Origin: Gyrodactylus bullatarudis
Taxonomy: Eukaryota > Platyhelminthes > Monogenea > Gyrodactylidea > Gyrodactylidae
Assembly: GCA_012064415.1 (NCBI GenBank)
Contig: SSNU01000200.1
Coordinates: 62,001-126,000, forward strand
DNA length: 64,000 nt
Direction: 5' to 3'
The notes beneath the pieces are model-generated. The model was given only the letters and a program-made list of their open reading frames with translations, was not told where the DNA came from and ran no database searches. Shown here one piece after another: positions 36,601-50,600 of this stretch; the first letter of the stretch is position 1, and each line of letters opens with the position of its first letter. Made by a program: the position numbers and the translations under genes.

Positions 36601-39600
36601 GGATCAAAAGAATCCTTATTGAATAGAAAAAATAAATTCTTTTCAACCCTGATTTCAGTTCGAGTTCTGAAATTTCTTCTTGATATTTTTTCAGACTGAT
36701 CTATGTTTTTTATAAAATAGAGATCGAAAAATTCTTTGAAATCGCATTTTTAGCGTCAGCGTCAGATCTCATACAAAGATTGTTTCCAGAAAAACTTGAA
36801 TACTGAGGTTAAAGGAGACCAATTACTTCTCAAGTAAAAATAATCTTAGCTAAATTTCTCAAACTTCTTTAAGTATAAAGTTTGTTTAATTGTCAGAATA
36901 ATTGTTTCTTTCATCCCTTAATTAGTAGGGCAGTAAATTTGCTTTCCTCGTCCTAACCCTAACCTTAATCTCTATTTTAATTATTTTTCGTTCTATTCAA
37001 ATTGCCGCTCAAATTGAAATCATTTTGGCAAGAAAACTCGCCATCTTGTCTGTCTCATCTACTAAATGATAGCCGTAAATTTCCCAATTTTACAATGTTT
37101 TTATTTAGAATTTCATGGATAGAATTCCGAATTAGCCAAAATATGATCTCACATGCCTAGACTTCATAACAGGCAATATTTTAGATGAAATCCTTCATCC
37201 TTATATTTAGATTTAGATTTATACTTGCTTTTGTGAAGCTGATGTTTGTGCTCTTCATTTCAAGAAATACGCCCCTTGAATTTTTGCCCCACTAACTAGT
37301 GTTAACAAGCCATCCTTGATTTTGTTAAAACACTCTTTATTCTAAATCGATTTTTCAAAATCAAGGTGCATACACAAAAGAAATTGAATTTGAATAAAGA
37401 ATTTTTCGCAGAAACCTCAAGTTAATTCATAATTTCATTTTGAATAAATTTAAATGTTTCCAAAAAAAACTTACTTTGATTAATCTAGAAATAATCTCAT
37501 CCAATTGCTCAATGATTTCCTTAACGGCTTTATTAGTTGGATCAGAAGTAATTTGTTCGCTAATAATAACAGAGTATCTCATGAGATTTCTAGAAATGCT
37601 TGCAGATACAGCTGCGATTGATTTTTTGATTCCATCCTTTTGAATACCAGTAGGATGAGTGACATCCATACCAAAAACTTGAATCAATTCTTTAGGGGGC
37701 TTACAGTATCCAACTTCCCAGTTAAGACCTCCCAGTTTTGAGTTGATTTTCAGTAGCAAATTTGCATACGGATTCTTCCTTATTGTGGCTGGCAATAGAC
37801 ACTGTGTAACTATTCCAATTTGTAAATCGCCAAGGAATTTGACATAACCATAACTGGTTTTATCGTAGAGAAGTACAACAATAAGTTTTGTGCCATTCTA
37901 GAAATAATTATTTTGATATGAGAGCTAATATGAGAAAATTGAATAAATCAATAAATTGGTCAGCTGATTTAATCAAAAAGAAAATAAAACCTTATCACTA
38001 CACAAGTCTAATGTAACTTGAATAATGGAATATTTAACTAACTGTCTTGAAATCATTGAAATATTTTTCCAATTCAGCACGTCTGGCTGAAAATGTTTTT
38101 GGTTTAGCAAAATTTAAGCCCATTCTCTTGGCATTATTGATCAGGTTGATTTCAACGTCTTCAGCATCTTTAACACCCATATTTGGAGATCCTGAATTGC
38201 CAAGAACTCTCAGAATAACCCAAGGGATGGATTGCGATCTGAATGCAGGCTCTTTGAATGAATCATTCCTCCACTGACCTTGGCCAAAGTTTTCTGGATA
38301 TGGAAGGACCTTTCCTGTTATTCGAACTTTCTGAGGTTTTATTTCAACGCCATATGTTTTTGTTAAATAATTCTTTCTGTAAAATATAAGAATGCTTTTC
38401 TATAACTTAAAACACTGATGAACAAGGTCTATTTTGTGAAAAATCTGGCATCATTTTGGCTATTCCTTTTAAAATTCCATCTACTCTGTAAATATACCAG
38501 ACTCTAGCTGAAATTCCAGTCTTATTGTCTAGCAGAAAATGTCTGCTAAACAAGGTAAGTTGGATATATACAGTATTCAGAATTTTCCTAGGCATTTCAC
38601 AAGCTAGAAGACAACATAGTCAGATATATGCTAGTCATAATTCGAATAAATTCTAATCCAAAAAAGAATGATTACCTTTTTATCAAATCTTTAATGCAAT
38701 CATCCAACATTTTGAAACGTTCAACTGGTTTGACAGCTGAACAACGGACAATTTCACCTGCAACATCACATTGCTTCGCATTGGGAGCTTGAAAGGGTAG
38801 TATCTCTAACAGTTCCATTGGAATATAGCTGTCTTTGTTAGGGTTTATTTTTATGGCTGGAAGTTCTGGATACTTCAACTTGATCGAATAGTTTTGTTCA
38901 AAGTATTGTGAAATAGACTTTTTCAGATCAGGTATCATTTCCTTGTCGCAGCTATTTCGGCTCAATCCGTGGATTGTCACTTTTTTCTTGTATGGTTTCC
39001 CATCGGCTCCTTTGTTATGGAAGCAAACTGCTTTCAAATGACGCAGGTCGTCAAATATTTCTCTAGCTCGCCTTGGATCTTGAATAGAATCTTGGTACTT
39101 TTCATACAAGATATCCGCCAAATTTCCGGCCGGAAAGAACCCTTTCGTTTTCTATTGAAGGAAATATGAAAATTGAAAAATAAAATCAAGCAATGGATAA
39201 AAAATTCTCTACATTCAACCTTTCTATTTAAATTATCCCTAGCAATTACGAAATAATAAAAAATATTATTATAAAATTGAATTAACCCAAAGCGAAGAAG
39301 ACACAGTGGACAGGTTCTAATGGATGGATTCCGTAAGTAACTCCATTTCATAAAGTTCAAACTGATCTTAATCTCCAAGCGAAGTGAAGGCAGCTCACCA
39401 ACTCAATGCACCTCAGCAGAATTCGGTTCAACGACCACATTTAATATCAGCTGATCACAAAGACTACGACTAGAAGCAGAAATCAGTTGATTCTTTAGTT
39501 CAAACATTTATCTCACAGATACAAGGTTATACTTTATTGAAGATAAAAGGTCTCATTATCAGAGGACTTATTCAGCCAAATGAAGATCTTAGGTGACACA

Positions 39601-42600
39601 TAATTATAGATCTCAAATCAAAAAGGTAATTACAATTCCTTAAGGAAAACCTAGATTCTTGATAATTGTGATATTTGAGAAGAAAATGTAAGCTGTTATT
39701 CAGTGCCAGAGAGGGTCCAAACCAAATACAGCCATTGAGGAATTGTGAGAGTCAATCGATGGAAAGCAAGCATTGAGCAACCTAAATTGAATTCTTTTCA
39801 AGGATAGGGAGCAAAAATTTGCAATGTGGGGGAGAAGATGAGATAAGTAGTCCACTTGATGAGGTCAGTTCTCATTTTTTAAATTTGTTTTCTGGTGAAC
39901 TCACCATGTTAATGTTAATTCGAACTTTCCACTGAGGTCTTATGGAAGATACTATTCCATTATGAATATTCATCAATTTGTCAGCTTTTTCTTTGGTGCA
40001 TTTACTCTTGAAGTAGCAATTGCGCATAAGATGATCAGCATTTTCCGACAAAATACCTCTTAGAACGCAATCGAGGAAACGAATAGATTCACTGGGATAC
40101 TGAGTTATCTTGAGTTTTTTACTGACATATTCACTAAGCTGATTTGTGCTGACTGTTTGAACCTTTTGAATATCAAAAGTAACCTCAATGTCATCCCTTT
40201 CAAGGGGATCAGGTATAATACACTTTTTGACAACCTTTTTATCACCGACACCAGGAATTTCATTGATGCTATATACAATTTTACCTCCGTCATATATTAA
40301 CTTGTTATCAAAATGTTTTGGAATCAACTTGTGAAGTTGTTTCAGGTCAGACTCTCTAACTTTGATATCTTTCATATTGACGAATTTGGCTGTTTTAATT
40401 TCAAAATCATACATAATCGCATCAACAGAATTATACTTCATATCCCAGCAATTCGCCTCGACATCAACGCTGATTCCAATGGTACAGTAACCAGGGCGAT
40501 CTGGCATTTGAGCTTTGGTCACAATTCTACATTGAAAAATAGACATTTATTCAAAATCTTTAAGAGAGAAAGAGACATTTCCTTGGATTGAGATAGGAAT
40601 GCTTACTTGTTTCTTAGCTCAACCTGTCCTTTAAGAACACCTGCTGATGAATTGCTTTGATTTTGAGAATAATTTCTTTGTTGAGGGGGTCTGTTATTAC
40701 TGTAAGGAAGATTAATCAATGCGTTATTCTCAGTTAAGTTAATAAAATAATATTGCTTACTTGAAGTTGTTATTATTAGGGGGTCTATTCTGGGCTTGAT
40801 TCATTCCTTGATTTCTAAAAGAATTAATTTTTCTTAATACTATCTTGTCTCATAATCAAAAGGATACGAGATGGTTGATGGTATTGAGTCATTTCTAGAG
40901 ACTAATATATCTATTTTTTCTTTTTAATTTAATCACAAACTATGATATTAATAATTATTAACAATTATAATTGTAATAGTTTGTAACTGGCAAACTTACT
41001 GATTATTATTTCTGTTTCTAAAAAATTTAGATAGATTATATCTTTTGGATATTTTTAAAGAAATAAACTCACTGATTGTTCATTTCAGATGGACTTGATC
41101 TGTTCCTATAAAAATAATTTTAAAAATTCAATACAATTATAATTTTAATTGATTTAGAATGCATGAATAATTCTCAGAAATTTTGGCATAAAAACTAATG
41201 GTATAAATCTAATTACAAAAGATTTTATTCGAGTAATCAAAAATTGAGAAAATAATGCTTAAATATATTAAAACTTACTGATTGTTCATTCCAGGTGGAC
41301 CTGGTCTGCTCCTATAAAAAGAAGGATATATAAAATTCCAGTTTTCAACCTTGATTCATTTTGAGTAAATGTTGAAGCTTTGATTGACTTGATTTCCTTT
41401 TAAAAAATTTATAGGATTTCAGTAGGCTCTGTGCATGTTACACAGTTTAAATACAACTACATATTTAACATGAGTAAATATTCCAAATCATTGAAACCCC
41501 ATTCGCTGAGGTTGTAGGAAAAATTGAAATTACTTTCTACCTAAAAACAATAACTGAAGATTCGATTTCTCCAATAGTTTAGAAAATAAACCGTTTTAGA
41601 GCCAAATAAATGGAATTTAACTATCATTATCTCATGAGCAATAATTCAGATTCGAAGCAAGTATTATCGACAAGATCTTCTCAACTTACTCAAGATTTGT
41701 TATCAAATGACCAGAAATTGAAAAAATGAAAGAATTATCACTTACTGGTTGTTCATTCCAGGTGGACCTGTTCGGTTTCTAAAAATAATTGAAAAGTCTT
41801 GTGAAATTTTCATATGAATTTTACAACTATTGAATTTTTTTTTGAATTTTACAGATAAACCTTATTTTTACAACGGATGCAGGTATTAAGCCTTGCTCAA
41901 AAATTGTGTACATTCAAAAAGATTCAAGTTGAAACAGATATCAGGTTCTAAACGCTCCTACACCATATGAGCCATTTAACCGCTAGTTCGAAAGACACTA
42001 ACCATTTCAATTAAGTAACTAATGACACTTGGTAATAAAAAGAAAATCGAATTTTCTAACTTTACTAAAACTCGCTTCAACGTTCTAAATGCTTTTAAGA
42101 AGGATTCCGATATTCACTGAATATTATTCAGCTATGTCATTAGAACAAAAGGACAGGTATACCAGGGGTTTTAAAAAGTGATTAAATTCAAAAAAGAAAA
42201 GTCATACTTATTATTATCAGTTGTAGTTAGTTAAAAATTAAGAAAATGGTAGTTGAATATTAAAACTTACTGGCTGTTCATTCCAGGTGGACCTGGTCTG
42301 TTTCTGAAAATAATTGAAAAGCCTTGTGAAATGTTCATATGAATTTTAAAATTACATTTAGTTATATGGAAACAAAGTAATTTTCAGCGAAACAAGTTAT
42401 CCAGTTAATATTTATTTAAAAAAACGATAGGCCCTCTATAAATCTATATTGTATACAGCATACATTAAAGTGTAGATAGGTTTCCCATCCAACCTTGAAA
42501 TCCTTATTATTCAATGAATATTATTCATATTCTTCAGATTACGTATTTTATGAATCATTTATATTTTATTTAGTAAATCTATCAGTTCATCAATCTCAGA

Positions 42601-43771
42601 ACATGCTTTGGCCCCCTACCTTATAACGATTTGCTTGAGCGTGCAAAAGTTTTTCCTCTCTAGCTAAGAAGCATCTCAGCCTCTGCATTCTTGTACTCCA
42701 AGTATGCTGCTCGACCGAAGGACCATTACAACCTGCGTTCAGCAAGAGGACACTCTATTTTGCTCGATGTACCCCCCCCTTCGCACAAGATTTCAAATTA
42801 ACTTCTCTCATTTTAATGAAAAAACATTGTCAGCATCTGTTTATTTATTATCATTTGTACCAGATAATCACAATATGCTTATTAATTTTTTCAAATAAAA
42901 ATCTATTATATATATATTATTTATAATTGTTATTTTTATATAATAAAACGAAAGAGTTGGTAATAAAGAGGGGCCGCGACCGTCCGGCAAATTCAGTTTA
43001 AATTCAAGAGACTAACGTGGTGTTCAATAAAGAGTTTATTTATTCATAAATTATGTATTATCCCTTATAATTGTTAAATAAGATTTAAGTGTTAGTGGAA
43101 ACTCTAGAAGAGGGTTATAGATACTGATCCTCAACAAAGAACTTGACAATTTTTTATGAAATTATACATATTCGTCACAACATAAGAATGTGGATTAAGA
43201 ATAGTTGTAACAAGATCTAATTGTACTCTAAATGTTGAAAAAAAATTTTGCCAAAAAGTAATAATTTATTGAAAATAACAACTCAAGAAACAAAAATGTA
43301 TCTAGTCATAATATATGTTAAATGCTATTATTCATTAGAATGTATAAAACTCTAAGCGAGGGTTGTATTTTCAAGACGTAGTTTAAATAATTTTTTACAT
43401 GAACAATGTTCATTGAACATTAAGTGACTTAAGTCTGATAATTTTTTGTGAAAACAGGTGGTAAAATTTTGAAACTAAGAAAGAAATTATTTCAAATAAT
43501 GTATAATGCAACTCACTGATTCTGATTTCTTGAATTATTATTTGGCCCAGAATTTCTTGAATTGCTAAGAAAATTAATTTACAAGGTTTACAAGTTCAGA
43601 ATCTATTCTATTGATTAATTACCTGGGGTTAGCGTGATTATTCTGAGTATTCTGTTGACCTGAGTTTGGTCGAGGACCATTGTTTCTAAAGGAAGTCAGG
43701 AAAAATTAGTTTTACAATAGACTTACGGACCACCAGAGGTATTTTGGTACGAACTACCGGATTTTCGATTG
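33615..43771 (-). CDS. Argonaute (AGO clade), slicer-competent, 16 exons seen, first exon missing
   Basis: Small-RNA-guided silencing effector. Exons in transcript order: 43771-43727, 43685-43623, 43564-43517, 42303-42271, 41778-41746, 41311-41279, 41105-41073, 41017-41000, 40814-40761, 40699-40607, 40526-39905, 39151-38676, 38376-38043, 37897-37475, 35968-35763, 33969-33615. They join in one frame of 955 residues. The first ten encode an N/P/G/R/Q-rich tail. The next hold the N domain ([10 protein letters not shown]), PAZ ([27 protein letters not shown]), then MID and PIWI. The catalytic tetrad is complete: D in GMDVTHP (37664-37666), E in KEIIEQL, D in [10 protein letters not shown] in YYSHHAAF (33726-33728). 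It ends RSMFFV, like the conserved Ago terminus. DVTHP and [11 protein letters not shown] mark an AGO rather than a PIWI protein. I could not find the start exon; it should lie between 43771 and 44664. Confidence 0.95.
34042..34509 (+). mobile_element. LINE reverse-transcriptase 3' end, inside the last Argonaute intron
   Basis: The plus-strand frame reads [14 protein letters not shown]...[11 protein letters not shown]...[14 protein letters not shown]...YYLRSSRG, the region after the RT palm in jockey/I/CR1-type LINEs (an HLDYxS segment, then an arginine-rich R-R-I stretch). It ends in a stop at 34509. It lies antisense to the Argonaute gene in its 33970-35762 intron. Upstream RT motifs are absent, consistent with 5' truncation. 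The copy at 42597-42897 belongs to the same family. Confidence 0.75.
34510..35762. other. Rest of the last Argonaute intron, probably inserted sequence
   Basis: Higher GC than the surroundings. It contains small frames on both strands (for example 35178-35414, basic and proline-rich) without recognisable domains. At 35460-35520, TGTATATAAATGTATC is followed by CTTTATTCACCAATAATC, a TATA-like box resembling a retroelement promoter. I see no diagnostic termini. Confidence 0.4.
40998..42303 (-). other. Array of duplicated phase-2 microexons in the Argonaute gene
   Basis: Four exons of exactly 33 nt (42303-42271, 41778-41746, 41311-41279, 41105-41073) encode [33 protein letters not shown] and [11 protein letters not shown]. 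An 18-nt exon (41017-41000) encodes NRNNNQ. Each starts after AG with one codon-finishing base and ends in CA before GTAAGT or GTGAGT, so all introns are phase 2. Flanking intron sequence is also duplicated: AATAATTGAAAAG(T/C)CTTGTGAA follows both 41778 and 42303 on the plus strand. This indicates tandem genomic duplication. Confidence 0.9.
42597..42897 (+). mobile_element. Second, more decayed LINE RT fragment in an Argonaute intron
   Basis: It matches the 34184-34509 part of the first copy: [27 protein letters not shown], a cytosine run, then the conserved GTACCAGATAATCACAA end (VPDNHN). A TA-rich tail follows (42898-42945). Frameshifts are present. Like the other copy, it is antisense to the Argonaute gene, in the intron 42304-43516. 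Confidence 0.7.
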
Positions 43772-44664
43772 CTATGGATCGAATAAAAAGTATGCTAAAA
43801 CGTACGAATTGTTGTTTTTATTTTTTGGATTATTTTTCTGTTCCATTATCGCAAGTTTCTAATTTTATATTTTTTAAAATACTTCAATTTTGTCAAGAGG
43901 ATTCAAACAAGAAAGTTTAAATGAAGAATATCATATTTTATTTAAATAAAATCATGTCTGTTATTTCAAATTTTTTTTCCAATCCCAAATAAAAGAGCGA
44001 TACAGGTTTCCCCTAACTATTATTATCAATATGACTCACTTTGAAATATTCGATTTTAGTTACTCTTCTTCTCAAGTCTAGTATTTAAAAAAAAGAAAAG
44101 AAGATGCTCGAATCTAGGTTTCAAAAAATTATAATAACAAATACAGTAGGTGTAGTAACCATAGGATTTATGTAGTGTAATCTAATGTATGAAGCTTGGC
44201 ATTATTATGTAAAATATGAAATAATTTATTTTTTCAATTATCAACATATATATTTATCAATTTTTGCAATAAATAGTTAATTTTATTGTGTGTTATAAAT
44301 TTTAACAATATCAATCTAAATATACCTAATTTTTTTCTAGGAAAGACGGATAATAAGAAAAAATGGGCCAATACAAAACATAATAATAATAAGAATAATA
44401 GGGTTAATATATAATCAAACAATACTAATCAATAGTTATTAATAACTTGTTATGATGGGAAATCAGTGATTTCCAAAATCATTCCTTGCGCTCCTAGTTT
44501 TTATCTATATTCTTCCTGTTTATTTACATGGATTTCTAAGAAACTTTTCCATCTCATGGAATGATCAATGTGAATTTTAATCCTAATAATAAGCATCTTC
44601 TTAAGGTTTTTTCCAATTTCATCTATGAAAGAATAAGGGCAAATTTTCAAAAAAAACATCATCA
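43772..44664 (-). other. Argonaute 5' region / gap after the MPP8-like gene
   Basis: This must contain the Argonaute promoter and at least one start-bearing exon ending in phase 2. I tested the visible ATGs; none has a convincing phase-2 GTRAGT donor. ATGGAAAA|GTTTCT near 44553 has the right phase but a poor donor. No other gene was seen. Confidence 0.4.
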
Positions 44665-47600
44665 TCAGGCTTTGACTTGGGAATTATTTTGGCTTTTGGC
44701 AAATTTCACAGATAATGCCAGTGGTGCAATGCAATCGCAAGATTGATAACTATAACTGTCAGAATTATCTAGAAATTCGACTTGAATGTCATATTTGATT
44801 ATTTCATCCCAACAAGATGGGAACAGAGTACTAACAAATAAACCAGATCCAAGTGACCTTTGAACAACGCCTCCCATGATGACACTCTTTATCAGGCATG
44901 GACCAGAATTGTCAAGCCAGAGATGATAGACTCCAGGACCGATAATATTCCCATGGATCAATAAGAGTATTGGAAATTCATCTTTTTCATTGGAATGTAA
45001 CTTTTTGGGTAGTGGCCATTCGATAGAGAGGCTTGTTCTCTGATCCCTAATCGATATCCAATTTGATTTGGATAGGGTATAATGACGACAGAGGTTATTG
45101 TCAAATAGCCATTTATCAACGACTTGATTAGCCTTTGTAGTTAAATTGGCATGATTAATTGAAATAAAGTCATACATCATTCGAAGAATATTAACAGGCG
45201 GTAGATCTTGGTAAGCTGTATTAGAATTCTGAGGTGAAATTGTTGATGTTGTTGCTGCAGCTGTAGATGAGGAACGAATAAAAGATACATTTTGATTTGA
45301 ATCTGATAAGAGCGGCTTCTTAAAAACAGCATGGGTAAGTATAAAATTGGGAATTTTAATCACATTTATATCTGATAGTAGAGGGATTTGTTTGGCATGT
45401 CCGTTAAAATTATTTTCATTCACAGACGAAGAGGATAGGGTATGACACTCGAGAAGCTTTTGAATCAACTTTAACGCTGTAGACTCAGTTTCGACCTGTC
45501 AATTGAAATAATTATTTACAATAGAATATGAATATCATCATCAAATTTTACAGTTTTACTATTTATTTTTCATACTGACTAGCGAGTAGGTTGATTTTTA
45601 AATCTACAAAAATTAACGAAAAAAATGTATACACTCAAGACTTGTAACTCTTAAAAAGTTAAATCTAAAGGCAGTCTTTAAAGGGTAATTGTACCAAAAA
45701 TTATAGATTAAAGACTAGTTCGGATAACTTCGTCCAAAACCCTCCTATTTTGTAAATACACGATGCTACTTGTAGGTATGATTGTTATAATTGTGGATGA
45801 AAATATGAGTGGCTTAGTCAACCTAAGTGGAGGGACCATTGTAAAGTAATTCTGGAAACAGAATTCGCCTTAGATTTGATGCTGACGCTAAAAATACGAT
45901 TTTAGTTTTTTTATTGCGAACCAAAAAAATGATATCTCGGAAAGAGGGGTAGATAAAGATTTCAAGAAAGAATTCAGTATCGATAGTTGTTACAAAAATG
46001 TCAGGAGATCATTGAAATTATTAATTAAGATTTAAAGCAATTCGATACTGACATTTCGTATCTTTATTATCAGACAAGAACATCAGATTTGACCATAGAG
46101 GTTGTGAAAAATTTTTCAATAAAAATTTGAGATTTTTTTTCAATGGTAAATTCTCATCTTCATGTCAACTAGTTTTACAGCCTCAAAAATTACACAAGCA
46201 GGATTCAATAAAAACCTTTTGTAAGAGAGTTGGCCAAAATAATCATAAGAAATGAATCGATAAGAGTATTTTCATGTTTAAAAGAGAGTCTAAAGAATTT
46301 TGAATTTTGTGTGCGCATGGTCGTGGTGATATTTTTATCATCTACCATTCTTACACCACATAAACAATCAATAAAAGAAGAAATGAATTAAGTTTTATCA
46401 AGTTCTACTCATGATTAACACTGATACAGTAGAAATACAGAGAGAAAATCAGAGAAATGAAGAAATCTCAAATAAAATCTATGTAAACTATCAAGGCTAT
46501 ATCTATATACCAACATGTGGTAGAAAATAATGAACAATTTTCACATGTACCAACAAAAAAAGAGAAATAGAGTATACAAGTTATTATGAGTGTGTGATAA
46601 TGAAGTTTTACAGGCTATAATAGAAAGTATAAACAATTTTGAGCATATTTTTGAGTACATTAACATAATTAAGAGCCTCAAAAATTCTTGAAAATAATAT
46701 TTTAATCAGATTTTATTTCAGCTGTAAAAGGAAGTTAAGTTTCTTGACTCATTATACTATACGATCTTAACTGAAAAAATAAAAGCTGAACATGAGTCTG
46801 ATTGGTCAGAAAATTTTCAGCCAATCAAAATACAGGATCTTGAAATGGTACCGATATCATGTCATATTAATACTAAAAATTATGCAAAAAGAGTAAATGA
46901 TTTGGAGAAATAGAATTTTTTAACCCAATAAAACAGTGTTAATCCCTTCTCAGATTTCATTTAAATTTTCATTCAATAGCTAAATAGTTTTTGATAGACG
47001 TGAGAACCAATAAATTCAGCATTTCCAAAAAGGTTTATTAGCTAAAAGAAGATAATGTGAGCCTTTAAAATTAGTCAAAGTTAATGTAAAATGAATTGAC
47101 TATTTTGTGAGAATTAACTATAAATGAAAACGGAATTTTTGAAGAATTAGAAAAATCAAATCAATTATGCTTGTCTATCATTTATGGGAATATTTTTAGA
47201 ATAGTTATCCCACAAATAATTTAGGTTATTAATAATATGAATCTGTATAAATGCACAAATAAATTAGACAAGTTTAATATGTCTCAGATATATTCAATAG
47301 AAAGTGCTTAAGAATTCAGATTTTCCTCATTATCTATAAACATACTGAAAGGGTCGGTGAGTGTGGGAAATCCAATGTTTTATAATTAGCAATCGATGGT
47401 TTTTAAAGGTTCGCCAAATATAATTTTGGCTGTCTTGATTATCACTCTTTTTTATTAAAGCTACCGAAAATGCTATTTTGCTAATTTTGGTTGAAAAAAT
47501 TCGTTTAATTCTTAAATTTGAAAAAACCAGTTTCAAAAAACAGTATAAAAATAATCAAGAAGAAGTCATGATAAATTACAAACATGAAAGTTTTTATTTA

Positions 47601-50600
47601 TTTTGAACGATCTCAGTGATCGAAAAAAACTTTTTTCTTTACAACAAGAAAATACTTTCAGACATCTTAATTAGGGACTCGAATTAAAATTTCTTATTGG
47701 CTTAGAATGTTTCTTGATAAATCTTGATATTTTTATTGGTTTGTTTCAACTACACGAAGAAATATTATAACTTATTTGTGAATAAAGAATAAAATTTAAG
47801 CGGTAATAATGACGAACGTCATCAAGTATATTGTTACTCGATTCTAGACCCATAAGGAAGGTTGGAGAACAGTTTATCACTTATTTTTTGCTTGTTCTCC
47901 AACCTTCCTTATGGGTCTAGAATCGAGTAACAATAAAATTTAAATTTTTTGTAACAAGTACAATGCCAATGCTAAATTTTGCTATAATATTGAGGAGGAA
48001 GTTATTTATCTATTAATCACGATTAATTTTGAGTTCAAGAGAATATATTTACAAAATTGATAACTTACCTGATAAAAATTGGCTCCATTTATAATTAATA
48101 ATACCAAAATATTATAATTTCCAGAATAAATAGCCATGGCTAGAGGTGTACGATTTAGTCCGGAAACGGACTCAGTTTCATTCAATCGAATTCCAGCATT
48201 TAAAAGCATTTTGGTTGATTGTAAACGATTCAAGCAAACGGACACATGAAGTAATGGTAAATTTGTTTTGCTTTCAATTATGGAATTTAGTTCAAGGTCT
48301 TTAAGTTGAAGACAGCGCCATATAAAATTGGTGTGCTCTTCAACTGATGTGATAGCATAAGATAAAAGATTGCCAGAGCTTCCGATTTCTCGGGCAATAT
48401 TTTCAATATCCTGATCAGAAATTATATCTAGTTGCTTTGAATTGAAATGGGCAATTCTCTCAAAATGGTCAAAGTCTTTTATTTCAATCCGTTTTGGTTC
48501 ATATTTTCCAAGTTGACTCAGTGAAGTTGAGGAGGAAATTTTGGCTGCAAATAGATTTGAATATTCCCTGATTAAATCACCAACGTCTAAAGAAAAATAG
48601 AGTTTCAATCTTATTTTTAAATAAAATTATTTTCTTCTTTTTGGGACACCATCTATTAGAGCACCACTCATCTTTACAATTGAATAATTAACTTGGCATT
48701 TGGTAATGTACAAAATCTGAGCATTTATTCATACTAAAGTCTTTCCTTGAGATGCTCAATCAATGTAAAAATATGGGAATTCCTAGTAGTAAGGATTTTT
48801 TTGGTTCCTACTAACAAAGTCTGTTTTCTATTGAATTTCCCATCTACTAATAAATCTCTTTGGTTAATTGAGAGTTGGAAATTTTTCTGAAAACTAATTT
48901 CACTATTTAACCCTCAGTTTGACCCCAAGTATAAATCTATTTATTTTCATTACAAAGTTGGCAAACTGTCACATAATGGTCATAACAAACATAACTATTA
49001 CAATTATAACATCAAGTTTTTTTTCTTATATTTCTTGGAGAGATACTGCATCTTGATCTAGCTGGACTTGAAGAAGTGAATTTCCTTAGAGGCTCCATCA
49101 GTTCAAGTGATGTTTCTAAAGTTCTTTTTCTGACACATGATGTATTCTTCATTAGTTCTTTGGAGAGCGTTCTAAGAAATTCTCTTCTAGCTTTCTTAGG
49201 ATTTTTTATTTAGTCGTGCCATTTCAAGCTGAATAGCACAAACGCGTTGTACCCAGCAATATCTATCATGTTCCAGAAAAGCGTAAGGGGCCAGCTTAAG
49301 GTTTTTCTTCTACACGAATAATTTTCGACTAATTGATCCAATACATCTACTCCACCTTTTATGAAATTGTAGTATCAAATGACTTCGGGAGTTTGAGGTG
49401 GGTTCGGTCTCAAATCGGGGTGTAAGGTTGATAAAATTAGGACTGGCTTGTTCTTTTTCTGACCATATCTAAGAATGCTTGTCTGTTCAGAATAAATTAT
49501 TTGTTGATGGTCTTTCTCGATTTTCTTATTCTGAAAACTAGGAGGTAAAAATTTTCTTGATTTTCTCACAGTACCGACATAAGCAGTTCTCTTAGATCTA
49601 AGAAAGTCGGAAAGCTCCAAAGAAGTGAAAAAGTAATCGGCTGTTATCGTTTTTCCTGGTTCAAAAAGTTGAATGATAATTCGTTGACAACACGTTGTCC
49701 TTGGCCTTTATCTATCGAATTACCTTCTTTTCCACAATAAATCTGGGCATTTAGTAAATATGAATTTTCAGAATCGCATAAGGCCCAAATTTACAGTAGG
49801 ATTTACTTGAGTTTGAAGTAAAAATATCAAAAATTTCTCTGATAGGTCGTAATTTATCTCTTGACGGGATAAAAGATCTCGTACATTTATCATCGAATCG
49901 AATAAATCTTTTTATTTCTCTAAATCTAGAATAGGTCATAGACTCTTTCACTTCTATTGAGCCGTATTCCATGCCCCACAATTCTTCTAACTCCGTGTTC
50001 TTCTGCTTAGATACTCCAAAGTTCAGACATATTCCGATCCAAGATTTGAGTTCTTCGATTGTTATTGCTTTCACAATTTTATTTTGAGAGGAAATAAATT
50101 TGTTAGAATAATCTTGGATGAGAAGCAACATTTTTTCATCAATCAGCAAGCTGAAGAAATCACTGTGATCAACTGCTTTTCTTGAAATAGAATTCAATCC
50201 TGGCTAAAAACGAATGATATTCTGCTTACATATTTTAGATATTCTAGGGATGTTGAAAAATTCGCAAGATCCACATTTCGAGGTAATAGATATTTCATTT
50301 GAATTATCTTGAATGGAATTTTCCTCTTCTTCACTCTTGGATTCTTCATTATTGATAAGAAAATCTTCTTCTGAGCCATCATCGCTTGATCCCTCATAAT
50401 CTGAATAGGATATCTTAGACTTCACTGCTTTAGAGACTCGGCAAAATAGGTCTTGATCAGACATGGTTTATCGATAAAATGAAAAGATGTCAGCATTAGG
50501 AAAATAGATTGTTATTATTAGTTACGTAACGAAAAAATAACACAAATATAGGCATGAAAAACATTTTCTTCATACTGGGGTCAATCTGACCCCAGATAAC

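Noticed and set aside
36945..36975. CCTAACCCTAACC as telomeric repeat
   Set aside because: Only about two units; no array and no context for an interstitial telomere.
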